Positions 9,496 through 17,568 of a DNA stretch of 64,000 bases are shown one piece after another. The notes below the pieces were generated by a model. The model made no database searches, was not told the origin of the DNA, and saw only the letters and a list, made by a program, of their open reading frames with translations. Position 1 is the stretch's first letter; each line of letters opens with the position of its first letter. The translations under genes were made by a program, and so were the position numbers. Source of the stretch: Chitinimonas prasina (GTDB taxonomy: Bacteria > Pseudomonadota > Gammaproteobacteria > Burkholderiales > Chitinimonadaceae); NCBI RefSeq assembly GCF_030160395.1, contig NZ_BSOG01000001.1, forward strand, positions 834,117 through 898,116, in the 5' to 3' direction.

Positions 9496-12096
9496 ATGAA
9501 TGCCCGTCGCGATCTCGACGACGCCACGCCCGCGCAAGGCAATACCACCCGTGACTACCTCGAGGCACTGGATGCTGCCGGACAGTTGATCAACGATGCC
9601 AGCCCCGATGCACTGGAGCGCGCCTTGGCGGCTATTGCCCGGGCCGCCGATGCCGATGCCGCAGCGCTGTACCGCCATGGCGCAGGGAGCATGCGAGCCG
9701 ACAATGCGGGTGCATGGCGCGGCAAGATCGTGCTGCCGCGTGCCGTGGCCGAATCGCTGAACCGGCTCGATTACCGCCTCTATCGCGATCTGCATGAAAC
9801 CCTCTCGGCCGGCCTGATGCTGGAGCGCCGCGCAAGCGAGTTGCTGCCGGCCACCCAGGTCATGCTGGGGCCAGCCGGCGTGCAATACCTGCTATGCGTG
9901 CCGCTGCTGGATGCCGGCGAGCTGATCGGCTTTTTGGCTCTGGCCTACCTGGAGCAGCCCCGCCGCCGCGTATCGGGCGAGCCGCGATTTCTGGCCACCC
10001 TGGCCAACTACCTGGCCTTGGCACTGGTCAGGCAGCAGGCAGAACAGCGCATGGGCGTCAACGCGCTGCGGCTGGCCACCCTGGTGGGCGCCACCGAAGA
10101 CATGGTGTTCGAACTCAGTGCCGATGGCATTGTGGTGAACGTCTGGTCGCACCACCCGGCCCTGCCCAGCGCCAGCCTGATCGGCCTGCCGCTGGACATG
10201 GCTTTTCCTCAGGACATGGCCTGGGCCCTGGGCCAAGCCCTGCCGCGGGCGCTGGCCAGCGAAGCCCGCGAGCAATTCGAATTCACCCTGCCCAGGCTGG
10301 AGGGCGTGATCTACTGCATAGGCCGGCTGCAGGCCGTGCCCAGCGAGGATGGCGGCCGCCGCAATGCGGTGGCGCTGATACGCGACGTGACTGAGCTGAT
10401 GCGCGAGGAGGCACGCCGTCGCGCCATGATAGACACGCTGGACCAGCTGGAAGAGGCTGTGATCGAGCTGACCCAGGAAGGCCGGCTGACCCGCCTCTCT
10501 GCCGCTTGGAGCACCCTGCGTGGCCGCAACAATGCCAGTCGCGAAGACCTGGAGCAGATGCTGACCGACTTTGTGGACGGCAACGACCACCCTCCCCTGC
10601 TGCACGCCTACAACCAGGTGCTAAGCCAGGGAGAACCGCTGTCGGTGCGCTTTCGCTTGCTGCGCGACGGCGCCGAGCCGCTGTGGCTGGAAGCCCGCTT
10701 GCTGCCCAATTGGGGCGCCGATGGTCAGAGCCACGGCCTGCGCGGCGTGCTGCGCGATGTCACCGCCGCCCATCTGAGCGAGGAACATATCCGTCAGCTG
10801 GCGCTGTATGACGGCCTGACCGGCCTGCCCAACCGGGTACTGCTGGACGACCTGCTGCACCAGGCACTGGCACGCGCCAAACGCAGCGGCGGCCGGGTCG
10901 CGCTGGGCTTCATCGACCTGGACCATTTCAAGCAGATCAACGACGCCTTTGGCCACCAGGCCGGCGACCAGGTGCTGGCCACCCTGGCCAGGCAGATACG
11001 CTCGGTGCTGCGCGAGGAAGATGTGCTGGCTCGCTGGGGCGGCGATGAGTTCATCGTCATGCTGCCCGACCTGCCCGACCTGGCCACCCTCAGCCAGGTG
11101 GCCGAGCGCCTGCGCGAGATTGCCCGCCAGGGCATCGTGCTGGAAGGCATAGAGACCCGTCCTACCATCTCCATCGGCATGGCGGTCTACCCCGACAATG
11201 CAGAAAGCGCCGAGGCCCTGCTGCGGGTAGCCGACAGCACCATGTACCACGCCAAGTCCATGGGCCGTAACAATGTGCAGTTCTATGGCGACATCGTGCA
11301 CCTGAAGAGCATAGGCCGCGAGCACATGGCCATCCAGACCCGCCTTAACCACGCGGTGCTGGGCAATGAGTTGCAGGTGTTCTACCAGCCCATCGTCAAT
11401 GCACGCACCGGCCAGGTCAGCTCCATCGAGGCACTGGCGCGCTGGCATGATGACAGCGTGGGCTGGATCACCCCGCAGTTGTTCATCCCCATGGCCGAAA
11501 AGCTGGGTCTGATCAGCGAGCTGTCCGAGCAGATCACCGTGCAGGCGCTGACCAAGCTGCGCGGCTGGCGTGACCGGGGCTTTATGCAGCCATTGGCACT
11601 CAACGTCTCGCGCAACCTGCTGTTCTCGCCGCGCTTTGTCCGCAACCTCATCAAGACGGTCGAGGAATTCAAGCTGCGGCCGGCCGATGTCATCGTCGAG
11701 ATTACCGAGAGCCTCGCCTTGACCGATCAGGCCCGGCAGTCACGCCATCTCAAACAACTGCATGAGTCCGGCTTCAAGATCGCCATCGACGACTTCGGCA
11801 CTGGCTATTCCTCGCTGTCGCAGCTGCACGATATGCCCATCGACATACTCAAGGTGGATCTGAGCTTTACCGCCCGGCTCAACAATGAATCGGGACGCCG
11901 GATCATGCAGGCCATCGTGCAGATGTCACACGCCCTGGGTCTGGACGTCGTGGTGGAAGGGGTGGAGACCCTGGAGGCGGCCCGCTTCCTGCAAGGCCTT
12001 GGGGTGGAGTTGATGCAGGGCTTCCATTTCAGCGAACCGGTACCCGCCGGCGTATGCGAGCTGTATCTGCAGCTGGGGCTGGATGGCAAGATTTGA
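9496..12096 (+). CDS. GAF/PAS-GGDEF-EAL cyclic-di-GMP signalling protein
   Basis: An 866-residue cytoplasmic c-di-GMP turnover protein. Order: GAF-like domain (about 20-190), two PAS-like segments (about 195-430), GGDEF domain with the intact motif at residues 515-519, and EAL domain with EAL at 645-647. The inhibitory I-site RxxD (REED) stands five residues before GGDEF, so feedback inhibition of the cyclase is likely. The phosphodiesterase side keeps ExLxR and DDFGTGYSSL. Both activities are therefore possible; the sequence does not tell which dominates. No transmembrane segment is evident. The start at 9496 is supported by GGCAGGAG; an ATG at 9460 lies upstream. The gene stands alone. Confidence 0.92.
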   Translation: MNARRDLDDATPAQGNTTRDYLEALDAAGQLINDASPDALERALAAIARAADADAAALYRHGAGSMRADNAGAWRGKIVLPRAVAESLNRLDYRLYRDLHETLSAGLMLERRASELLPATQVMLGPAGVQYLLCVPLLDAGELIGFLALAYLEQPRRRVSGEPRFLATLANYLALALVRQQAEQRMGVNALRLATLVGATEDMVFELSADGIVVNVWSHHPALPSASLIGLPLDMAFPQDMAWALGQALPRALASEAREQFEFTLPRLEGVIYCIGRLQAVPSEDGGRRNAVALIRDVTELMREEARRRAMIDTLDQLEEAVIELTQEGRLTRLSAAWSTLRGRNNASREDLEQMLTDFVDGNDHPPLLHAYNQVLSQGEPLSVRFRLLRDGAEPLWLEARLLPNWGADGQSHGLRGVLRDVTAAHLSEEHIRQLALYDGLTGLPNRVLLDDLLHQALARAKRSGGRVALGFIDLDHFKQINDAFGHQAGDQVLATLARQIRSVLREEDVLARWGGDEFIVMLPDLPDLATLSQVAERLREIARQGIVLEGIETRPTISIGMAVYPDNAESAEALLRVADSTMYHAKSMGRNNVQFYGDIVHLKSIGREHMAIQTRLNHAVLGNELQVFYQPIVNARTGQVSSIEALARWHDDSVGWITPQLFIPMAEKLGLISELSEQITVQALTKLRGWRDRGFMQPLALNVSRNLLFSPRFVRNLIKTVEEFKLRPADVIVEITESLALTDQARQSRHLKQLHESGFKIAIDDFGTGYSSLSQLHDMPIDILKVDLSFTARLNNESGRRIMQAIVQMSHALGLDVVVEGVETLEAARFLQGLGVELMQGFHFSEPVPAGVCELYLQLGLDGKI

Positions 12097-12130
12097 GCGA
12101 GCCTGCTGATGAACCCGGTCATTGCTTGGT

Positions 12131-12290
12131 TTGTCGAGCCTATCATGGGCTGAGGGCATCGACGGGTAATGACGTGAGAAGCAGGCGCCAGGGGGACCCT
12201 GGCGCTAAACATCAGCGCAGCCTGAACCCATAGGCTCTCCCCTTGATTGATTCCACTCCCCCCGCCCGCGCCGCCGCGCGGGAGCTTCGC
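12131..12290. repeat. Dispersed palindromic repeat, copy 1 (most complete)
   Basis: A unit of about 150 bases. It starts with TTGTCGAGCC and has a conserved TGACGTGAGAAGCAGGCGCC segment. It carries a first hairpin, GCGCCAGGG-GGA-CCCTGGCGC (12185-12205), a conserved ATCAGCG..AGCCTG block, GGCTCTCCCCTTGAT, and a second hairpin, CCCGCGC-CGCC-GCGCGGG (12265-12282). Related copies lie at 12300, 30244 and 53205. It is probably a non-autonomous palindromic element (REP/MITE-like), but no transposase was seen. Confidence 0.65.
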
Positions 12291-12299
12291 TGACGCTCG

Positions 12300-12360
12300 T
12301 TGTCGAGCCTTTCATGAGCGTAAGGCATAGATGGGTGATGACGTGAGAAGCAGGCGCCAG
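12300..12360. repeat. Dispersed palindromic repeat, partial copy 2
   Basis: A direct repeat of 12131-12191. Both are 61 bases long, end in the same 23 bases, and differ at about eight positions by eye. The hairpin that follows in copy 1 is degraded here (CGGCCCCTGC). The tandem arrangement suggests local duplication or insertion side by side. Confidence 0.7.
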
Positions 12361-12476
12361 CGGCCCCTGCTTGCACCGATCACCCCACCACCGTCTGGCG
12401 GCTGTGATAGTGAACAGCTGTTCATTGAGCGCAGAAAGCCGCAGAATGCCGTCCGGTTCCACCACGAGTTGCCGCA

Positions 12477-13220
12477 ATGCGTTTCATCAAGGCGATCTAC
12501 AGCGTTTATGTTGGCCTGCTGTTCCTGATCGGCGTCGCTGCCGTCATTCCCTTTTATTTGCCAGCCTTGCTGCTGGATGAACACCGTCGGCTGACTGTCA
12601 TGTACGCCGCCAATCGTATCTCCATGCGCTGTTGGTCGTGGCTGACCGGCATACGGCTGCAGATTGAAGGCCAGGCCGCCTGGCAGCCCGCACCTGTCAT
12701 CATCGGCAACCATTGCAATATGCTGGACATGCCTATCTGTGCGATGGCGTGCGCCCGTGCAGTGAAGGTGCTGGCCAAGCAAGAGTTTGCCCGTATTCCG
12801 CTGCTGGGCTTCCTGTTCAAGAGCTTTGCCGTACTCGTGGCCCGCGATTCGGCCGAAAGCCGGCAACGCAGCGTGGCTGCGCTGAGCAAGGCTCTGGGCC
12901 AGGGTTGGCCGGTATTCATCTTCCCCGAAGGCACCCGAAATCGGGGCAATACCCCCTTGCAAGACTTCCGCGACGGCCCTTTCCGCTTTGCCATCGGCGC
13001 CCAGGCTCCCATCCAGCCCTTCGTGCAACTGAATATGCGCAGCGTGCAGCAGCTCAACACCCTGCTGTTCCAGCCGGGCAAGGTGATCTTTCGCTGGCTG
13101 CCCCCCATCCCCACGACCGGCATGACCGAGGCCGACGTGCCCGCCCTGCGCGACCGCGTCTACGCCCTGATAGAGGCCGAGCTGCGGCGCGACGACCCCG
13201 CCTTCAGAACTGCCGGTTAG
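12477..13220 (+). CDS. 1-acyl-sn-glycerol-3-phosphate acyltransferase family protein (PlsC-like)
   Basis: A 247-residue membrane enzyme that probably transfers an acyl chain to lysophosphatidate in phospholipid synthesis. An N-terminal membrane segment (residues about 5-30) precedes the acyltransferase domain with the catalytic NHx4D motif (NHCNMLD). The glycerophosphate-binding FPEGTRNRG block lies near 144. Length and motif spacing fit PlsC. Its stop codon overlaps the stop of the convergent Gcr-family gene by 3 bases. Specificity for lysophosphatidate rather than another lyso-lipid is not proven by the sequence. Confidence 0.88.
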   Translation: MRFIKAIYSVYVGLLFLIGVAAVIPFYLPALLLDEHRRLTVMYAANRISMRCWSWLTGIRLQIEGQAAWQPAPVIIGNHCNMLDMPICAMACARAVKVLAKQEFARIPLLGFLFKSFAVLVARDSAESRQRSVAALSKALGQGWPVFIFPEGTRNRGNTPLQDFRDGPFRFAIGAQAPIQPFVQLNMRSVQQLNTLLFQPGKVIFRWLPPIPTTGMTEADVPALRDRVYALIEAELRRDDPAFRTAG

Positions 13221-15247
13221 CCTGCCTGCGTAGGCTGCGCCGCCGTCATGGCCGGCGCGTCCTTGGGTGCGATGAAGAAGCGCTGTGGCGACCGCAGGAA
13301 CCGTTGCAGCAGCCTCAGCACCAGCGCGCTGCCATCCACGAAGCGTATGCGCCGTGAGCGCAGGGCCACAAACAACGCCAGGCTGAAACTCACTGCCAGG
13401 TTGGTAAGGCCAATCAGGGCGATGCCGACGATGGACATGGTCCACAGCTGCCACCCCAGCTGGAAGTCCAGCGCTACCGCCGCGTAGGCCAGATAGGCCG
13501 ACGAGAAGGTGATATGGCGGATATCGAGCGGCAAGCCCAGCAGGAAGCCCAGCGTGCCCATGGACCCCAGCATGATGCCGAAGAAAAAGTTACCGGCCAG
13601 TGCACCAAGGTTGTTCTCGATATAGGTGCAGATACGCTGCCAACGGGGGAAGCCGAACAGCCGGCGCGGCCAGCGTAGTTGCAGCAGACGCTCGGGAATA
13701 CGGTTGTAGACCGCCTTGTTGTCGTAGTAGCCCGAGATCAAACCCGACAGGAACAGACAACAGCCAGCGATGGCCGCATGCGGTAACGCCAGGCTGCGTA
13801 TGGGATCGAGGTCATGCAGCAGGTGCAGGGCTTTTTCCGGTGTAACCCATACCTCACCGAGGCCATACTTGACCGTCAGGGCAATGGCAAAGGCCGTGGG
13901 AATGGCCACCCCCACATTACCCAGGATGGCCACAAACTGGGTGCGTGCCACCGCCTCGATCAGATCCACCAAGGCATCCAGCCGGTTCTTGCCGCCGACA
14001 CCATGCTGCTCGATGGTGGCGGCAATGCGGGCGGCCGTCATCGCGGGTTGCTTGGTGGCAATGGTGAAATGCAGCACATGCACCAGCATGAAACCCAGCG
14101 AGTAATTCATGCTAAAGGCAAAGGCCTCAATCAACGGTGCCAGCTTGAGTTTGGTCGTCAGTATCTTGAGCAGGGCCATAAAGCCGACGATCAGGCCGGC
14201 GCCCATGGCTGACTTGGCCATGGCCTTCCACTCGCTGCGATTGCTGGCGATGTAATGCTCGCCAGTGCGGCCGGCATGCTCGGTAATCTGCAGTGCAAGC
14301 AAATCGGTATTGGTGGCAAACAGGTCGCGCAGGCTGGTCTTGCGGTTATCTGCCTCCACCAGCACCTTGAAAAAGCGCACGGCCCGCTCGGGCAATTGCT
14401 GCGCCTGTTCGGGCGCCAGCAAATCCAGCACCAACCGCAGACGGGCCAGATGCTGTTGCAGCCGCACCATCAGATAGGTGAGGCTAACACTGACCCCCTC
14501 CTGCGCCGCAGTCTTGCGCAGCTTGCCGATGATCTCCTCACACTGGCTCAGCAGAATGCGCACATGGCTGTCATCCTCGTGCGCCACCGTCGGGTCTACC
14601 AGGCACGCCTTGTAGCGCTCCAGATAATCGCGCAGTGCCACATTCTGGGTCAGGAAGGGCGACTCGAACTGCTCAATGGCCGGGTGATTACGGACCAGTT
14701 CCGGTTCCAGCCCGATCGCCGAGATACGGTAGGACAGCACTTGGGCTGCCTCCAGCAACTCTAGCCGGGTATTGCGGGCATCGCGCTCATGCTGACCCTC
14801 GCCAAACTGCATGGCCTGCCATACTTCCAGCCAGACTGCATCGGGCACGGCACCGACCCACAGGTGGTCGTCCTTACGGGCGAACACCTGGCCAAATACA
14901 TCCTTCAGGTAACCATCTCGGTATTCACCCGGCAGCAGCTTCTCGCCCAAGCGGCGGCGAAAGGCACTCCACACCCCCTCATTGGAGAGAATGCCGGTGT
15001 CGGTATAGAGGTGCAGCTGCCGGCGAGTGCCTATCAGCCTCATCAGATAGTCACGCAAGCCACGCCGGAACTCCGGCCGCTGCGACAGCAGAAAAGCCAG
15101 GGAGCGAAGGACATTGACGGCATATTCGCCATCGTCGGCCCGTCTGGGGCGTATGGCGGCAATCAGGTCTGCCATGGCATCTGGCGTGGCATCCTGAGTG
15201 GCAGTAATGCGCTGCAGGGCGGATTCGAGCGAGGCGTTCTGGGTCAT
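13217..15247 (-). CDS. Gcr-family membrane protein ('site-specific recombinase' in databases)
   Basis: A 676-residue protein of the family usually labelled site-specific recombinase Gcr. I see no tyrosine- or serine-recombinase catalytic motif. Instead there are several hydrophobic segments: about residues 375-430 (two), 455-480, 505-530, 560-610 (two) and 615-645. A charged helical N-terminal half of about 350 residues precedes them. It is therefore more plausibly an integral inner-membrane protein; the recombinase label should be treated with caution. The ATG at 15247 (MTQNASLES) is chosen; the frame is open upstream to 15445 but that part is proline-rich and signal-less. It is divergent from the SelW-like gene across 212 bases. 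Confidence 0.75.
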   Translation of the reverse strand: MTQNASLESALQRITATQDATPDAMADLIAAIRPRRADDGEYAVNVLRSLAFLLSQRPEFRRGLRDYLMRLIGTRRQLHLYTDTGILSNEGVWSAFRRRLGEKLLPGEYRDGYLKDVFGQVFARKDDHLWVGAVPDAVWLEVWQAMQFGEGQHERDARNTRLELLEAAQVLSYRISAIGLEPELVRNHPAIEQFESPFLTQNVALRDYLERYKACLVDPTVAHEDDSHVRILLSQCEEIIGKLRKTAAQEGVSVSLTYLMVRLQQHLARLRLVLDLLAPEQAQQLPERAVRFFKVLVEADNRKTSLRDLFATNTDLLALQITEHAGRTGEHYIASNRSEWKAMAKSAMGAGLIVGFMALLKILTTKLKLAPLIEAFAFSMNYSLGFMLVHVLHFTIATKQPAMTAARIAATIEQHGVGGKNRLDALVDLIEAVARTQFVAILGNVGVAIPTAFAIALTVKYGLGEVWVTPEKALHLLHDLDPIRSLALPHAAIAGCCLFLSGLISGYYDNKAVYNRIPERLLQLRWPRRLFGFPRWQRICTYIENNLGALAGNFFFGIMLGSMGTLGFLLGLPLDIRHITFSSAYLAYAAVALDFQLGWQLWTMSIVGIALIGLTNLAVSFSLALFVALRSRRIRFVDGSALVLRLLQRFLRSPQRFFIAPKDAPAMTAAQPTQAG

Positions 15248-15459
15248 AGGCAAGGCTCCATGCGAGTCGCTGTCAGGGTGGTTCCCCCAAGGTTGCTCCG
15301 CCACGGGCGACGCACCAGGGCGGGATGGACCGAAATCACTATTGAGGCCAAGACTAACGCAAAAGTTCTGCGCGGCGCAGTCTGGTGTGTACAGCCATCT
15401 TCCCTGAGCCCGGCCGGATTGACTATAGTGCCTGCTGCATTGCAACAGGAAACCCCACC

Positions 15460-15750
15460 ATGCCAGCCCCCCGCGTCGAGATCCACTACTGCACCCAATG
15501 CCGCTGGCTATTGCGGGCCGCCTGGCTGGCTCAGGAGCTACTGTCGACGTTTGAACAGGAACTTGGCGAAGTGGCCCTGCAACCGGGTACCGGCGGCGTT
15601 TTTGAGATCCGCGCCAACGGCCATACAGTATGGGAGCGCAAGGCAGATGGCGGCTTCCCTGAAGCCGCCGAACTAAAGCAGAGGGTGAGGGACGTCATCG
15701 CCCCGGACAAAGCGTTGGGGCATAGCGAGCGCAAAGCCGGTCCTGCCTGA
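15460..15750 (+). CDS. SelT/SelW/SelH family protein (Rdx-type thioredoxin-like)
   Basis: A 96-residue protein with the Rdx start VEIHYCTQCRWLLRAAWLAQELL, giving a CxxC redox pair at about residues 11-14 in place of the selenocysteine of animal SelW. The later VFEIRANG and ERKADGGFPEA segments match the family. The start at 15460 is preceded by ACAGGAA. The family has a thioredoxin-like fold; the bacterial substrate is unknown to me. No partner gene is adjacent on the same strand. Confidence 0.88.
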   Translation: MPAPRVEIHYCTQCRWLLRAAWLAQELLSTFEQELGEVALQPGTGGVFEIRANGHTVWERKADGGFPEAAELKQRVRDVIAPDKALGHSERKAGPA

Positions 15751-15773
15751 GGCTGATAACGGGTCGGCCAGCC

Positions 15774-15798
15774 GGGCGCCGCGCAACAGCCGGCGCCC
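15774..15798. terminator. Hairpin between convergent genes
   Basis: Perfect 8-bp inverted repeat GGGCGCCG (15774-15781) and CGGCGCCC (15791-15798). It lies between the ends of the SelW-like gene and the pectate lyase gene, so it could end transcription from both sides. No T-tract follows, so intrinsic termination is doubtful. Confidence 0.4.
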
Positions 15799-15803
15799 TA
15801 GCA

Positions 15804-17225
15804 TCAACGGACCTGCAGCTTTCCTGCGCCTGCGTTACGCTTGACCGAATCACGCACACTGCTGGCCGGCAGCGGTTGGACCGCATAGGGCACCTGCCAG
15901 CCTATAGCGGAATTGAAAGCGCAGTCCTTGCCTGGGCCCACGCTGAGCAACGACCCATTCAACAGGGAGCCACTATCGGCCATAGCCCCGGTCTTGCTGG
16001 CCGAACCCGGATTGATGATCACATCCTTGCAGGCTGCTGCGCCAGCTACGTCGAATACATTGTTTTGCGACAGTATCTTGGCCTTGTAGCCCACCCCTAT
16101 ACTGTACTTGTGGGGGTAGATGCCCTTGCCCTTGGTGCCTTCATAATAATTGTTATACAGATGCACCTTGCCAAAGCGCACGCGGGGCGAACGCTCGGAC
16201 ACGTTGCGGAAGTAGTTATTATTGAAGGTCACCGTCAGGTGCCCTTCATCCTCACTGGCTGAATCGGACGAGCCCACAAGGTTATTCTTGCTGTGCAGCT
16301 CGAACAGGTTGTTGGACACGGTGATGTAATCAGCGGCCTTCTTCACGTCCAGCGCACCGTCGTGGCATTGTTTGATTTTGCCCTTCTCCACCGGTGCGCG
16401 GTCATCTGTATCAGGAAAATCCGTAAAGCTGTTGTGGTCTATCCAGACATGGCGGGCACCCTCCACCACCAGTCCATCGTATTCCGAGTTCCAGTTGCCT
16501 GACGAACCATCGTTAGGATCCCACACCGGCGCGATATCGCAGGGATTCACTATCTGCAGGTTGCGGACGATGACGTTTTCCACATTCTTGATCACGATAC
16601 GGCCATTGCGTATCTGGGCCGACTCTCCCAAGCCGATCAAGGTAGTGTTGGACGGCAGCACGATGGCGTTGCGCGCCGCCTGATCCGAAGCACTCTTGAA
16701 CTTGCCACCATTATCGGCCGACGCCATGTCTATGTTGCCGTAGACCTTGATGATGCGTGGCTGGATGCCGCTGCGCTTCAGCGCTTCCTGCAACTGCCAG
16801 GCCGAGCTGACGGTGTAGATAGACGTGGCGCCTGCCCCTCGGCCACCTGTCGTCCCCTTACCGTAGCCGGCCCATCCGGTGGCAGGCGCGGCTTCGTTGC
16901 TAGCATCGCCCGTATTACCACCACCTGGCGGCGGCGTGGTGGTCACTAAGGGACCCAGCGCACACTTCTTGATCTTGTTCGGTAGCGGGTCGCTACCAAA
17001 GGTCGCCTTGTCACAGGTCACCACGCCTTTCTGCGGTTTGACCACCCATTGATCCCTAGCACCAAACGACACCAGCCTGGGCTGATCGCCCACTTGGCAG
17101 ACGCCGGCTTCATCAGCGCACTTGGAATATCCACTAGGCCAGTCCTTGGCAAAGGCCGTTGTACTGAACAAAGCAAAGATCGCTGCGAGAGGCAATAGCT
17201 TGAAATACGCGTTCGGAACGTGCAT
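15804..17225 (-). CDS. Secreted pectate lyase, polysaccharide lyase family 1
   Basis: A 473-residue exported enzyme that cleaves polygalacturonate by calcium-dependent beta-elimination. A signal peptide (residues 1-26, ending TAFA) is followed by a small N-terminal domain with WPSGYSKCADEAG and two further Cys, then a Gly/Pro linker near 97-115. The PL1 beta-helix contains WIDHNSF, DGALDVKKAADYITVSNN (calcium site) and the catalytic Arg region SERSPRVRFGK. The domain is full length. It is flanked by unrelated genes and has a somewhat more AT-rich upstream region, so it may be an acquired accessory gene. Which pectin it prefers cannot be read from the sequence. Confidence 0.93.
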   Translation of the reverse strand: MHVPNAYFKLLPLAAIFALFSTTAFAKDWPSGYSKCADEAGVCQVGDQPRLVSFGARDQWVVKPQKGVVTCDKATFGSDPLPNKIKKCALGPLVTTTPPPGGGNTGDASNEAAPATGWAGYGKGTTGGRGAGATSIYTVSSAWQLQEALKRSGIQPRIIKVYGNIDMASADNGGKFKSASDQAARNAIVLPSNTTLIGLGESAQIRNGRIVIKNVENVIVRNLQIVNPCDIAPVWDPNDGSSGNWNSEYDGLVVEGARHVWIDHNSFTDFPDTDDRAPVEKGKIKQCHDGALDVKKAADYITVSNNLFELHSKNNLVGSSDSASEDEGHLTVTFNNNYFRNVSERSPRVRFGKVHLYNNYYEGTKGKGIYPHKYSIGVGYKAKILSQNNVFDVAGAAACKDVIINPGSASKTGAMADSGSLLNGSLLSVGPGKDCAFNSAIGWQVPYAVQPLPASSVRDSVKRNAGAGKLQVR

Positions 17226-17253
17226 GGGAAATCCTTAAGATGACAGGGCACAT

Positions 17254-17274
17254 GATTATGCCAAAGACATAATC
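17254..17274. promoter_or_regulatory. Inverted repeat upstream of the pectate lyase gene (possible operator)
   Basis: Perfect 7-bp arms GATTATG (17254-17260) and CATAATC (17268-17274), separated by 7 bases, end 29 bases upstream of the lyase start. Position and symmetry suit a repressor site controlling pectin degradation. The regulator is not identifiable, and a chance hairpin cannot be excluded. Confidence 0.35.
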
Positions 17275-17474
17275 TAGCATGCGTCATATACATCAAGGTG
17301 GCTTAGACAGGAAAATAGTGGCAGCGGTGTGGTAGATGACTCAGTTCGAGGACAGCATGGCCTGCAATTTCCCTCATCTGCTTGCCCTATCGGAATTTGA
17401 CCAATGCCTGGACATGAAAAACGTCCAATACACGAAACGCATTACCGAGATATCACTGAGCGCGTCCACGCATG

Positions 17475-17497
17475 AAAAAACCCGCCTTGATGGCGGG
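17475..17497 (-). terminator. Rho-independent terminator of the REC-GAF-kinase gene
   Basis: Read on the minus strand, CCCGCCATCAAGGCGGG forms a 6-7 bp stem followed by TTTTTT. It lies 72 bases after the kinase stop. Confidence 0.85.
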
Positions 17498-17568
17498 CCT
17501 AACCGACTACTGTCTGCTATCGAACAACCGCCGACAGGCTATCCATGACAAGACGCCTTGCCCCGCGC

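Larger units (their letters stand above)
12097..12476. other. Intergenic stretch with two repeat copies before the acyltransferase gene
   Basis: The 380 bases contain one complete and one partial copy of the dispersed palindromic repeat annotated separately. The last 100 bases before 12477 should hold the acyltransferase promoter; no clear ribosome site is visible there. Confidence 0.6.
17226..17568. other. Intergenic stretch between pectate lyase and sensor kinase genes
   Basis: 343 bases, more AT-rich than the surroundings. It holds the lyase promoter side with the inverted repeat at 17254 and the kinase terminator at 17475. A 70-codon frame at 17336-17548 runs across that terminator and looks non-coding. 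Confidence 0.55.

Noticed and set aside
13217-15247. Gcr-family gene as a sign of a mobile element
   Set aside because: No recombinase active site, no flanking repeats, and a membrane-protein profile.
15774-15798. Strong intrinsic terminator
   Set aside because: Good stem but no T-tract; kept only as a low-confidence hairpin.
17336-17548. 70-codon frame between pectate lyase and kinase
   Set aside because: It crosses the kinase terminator and has no ribosome site or similarity that I recognise.
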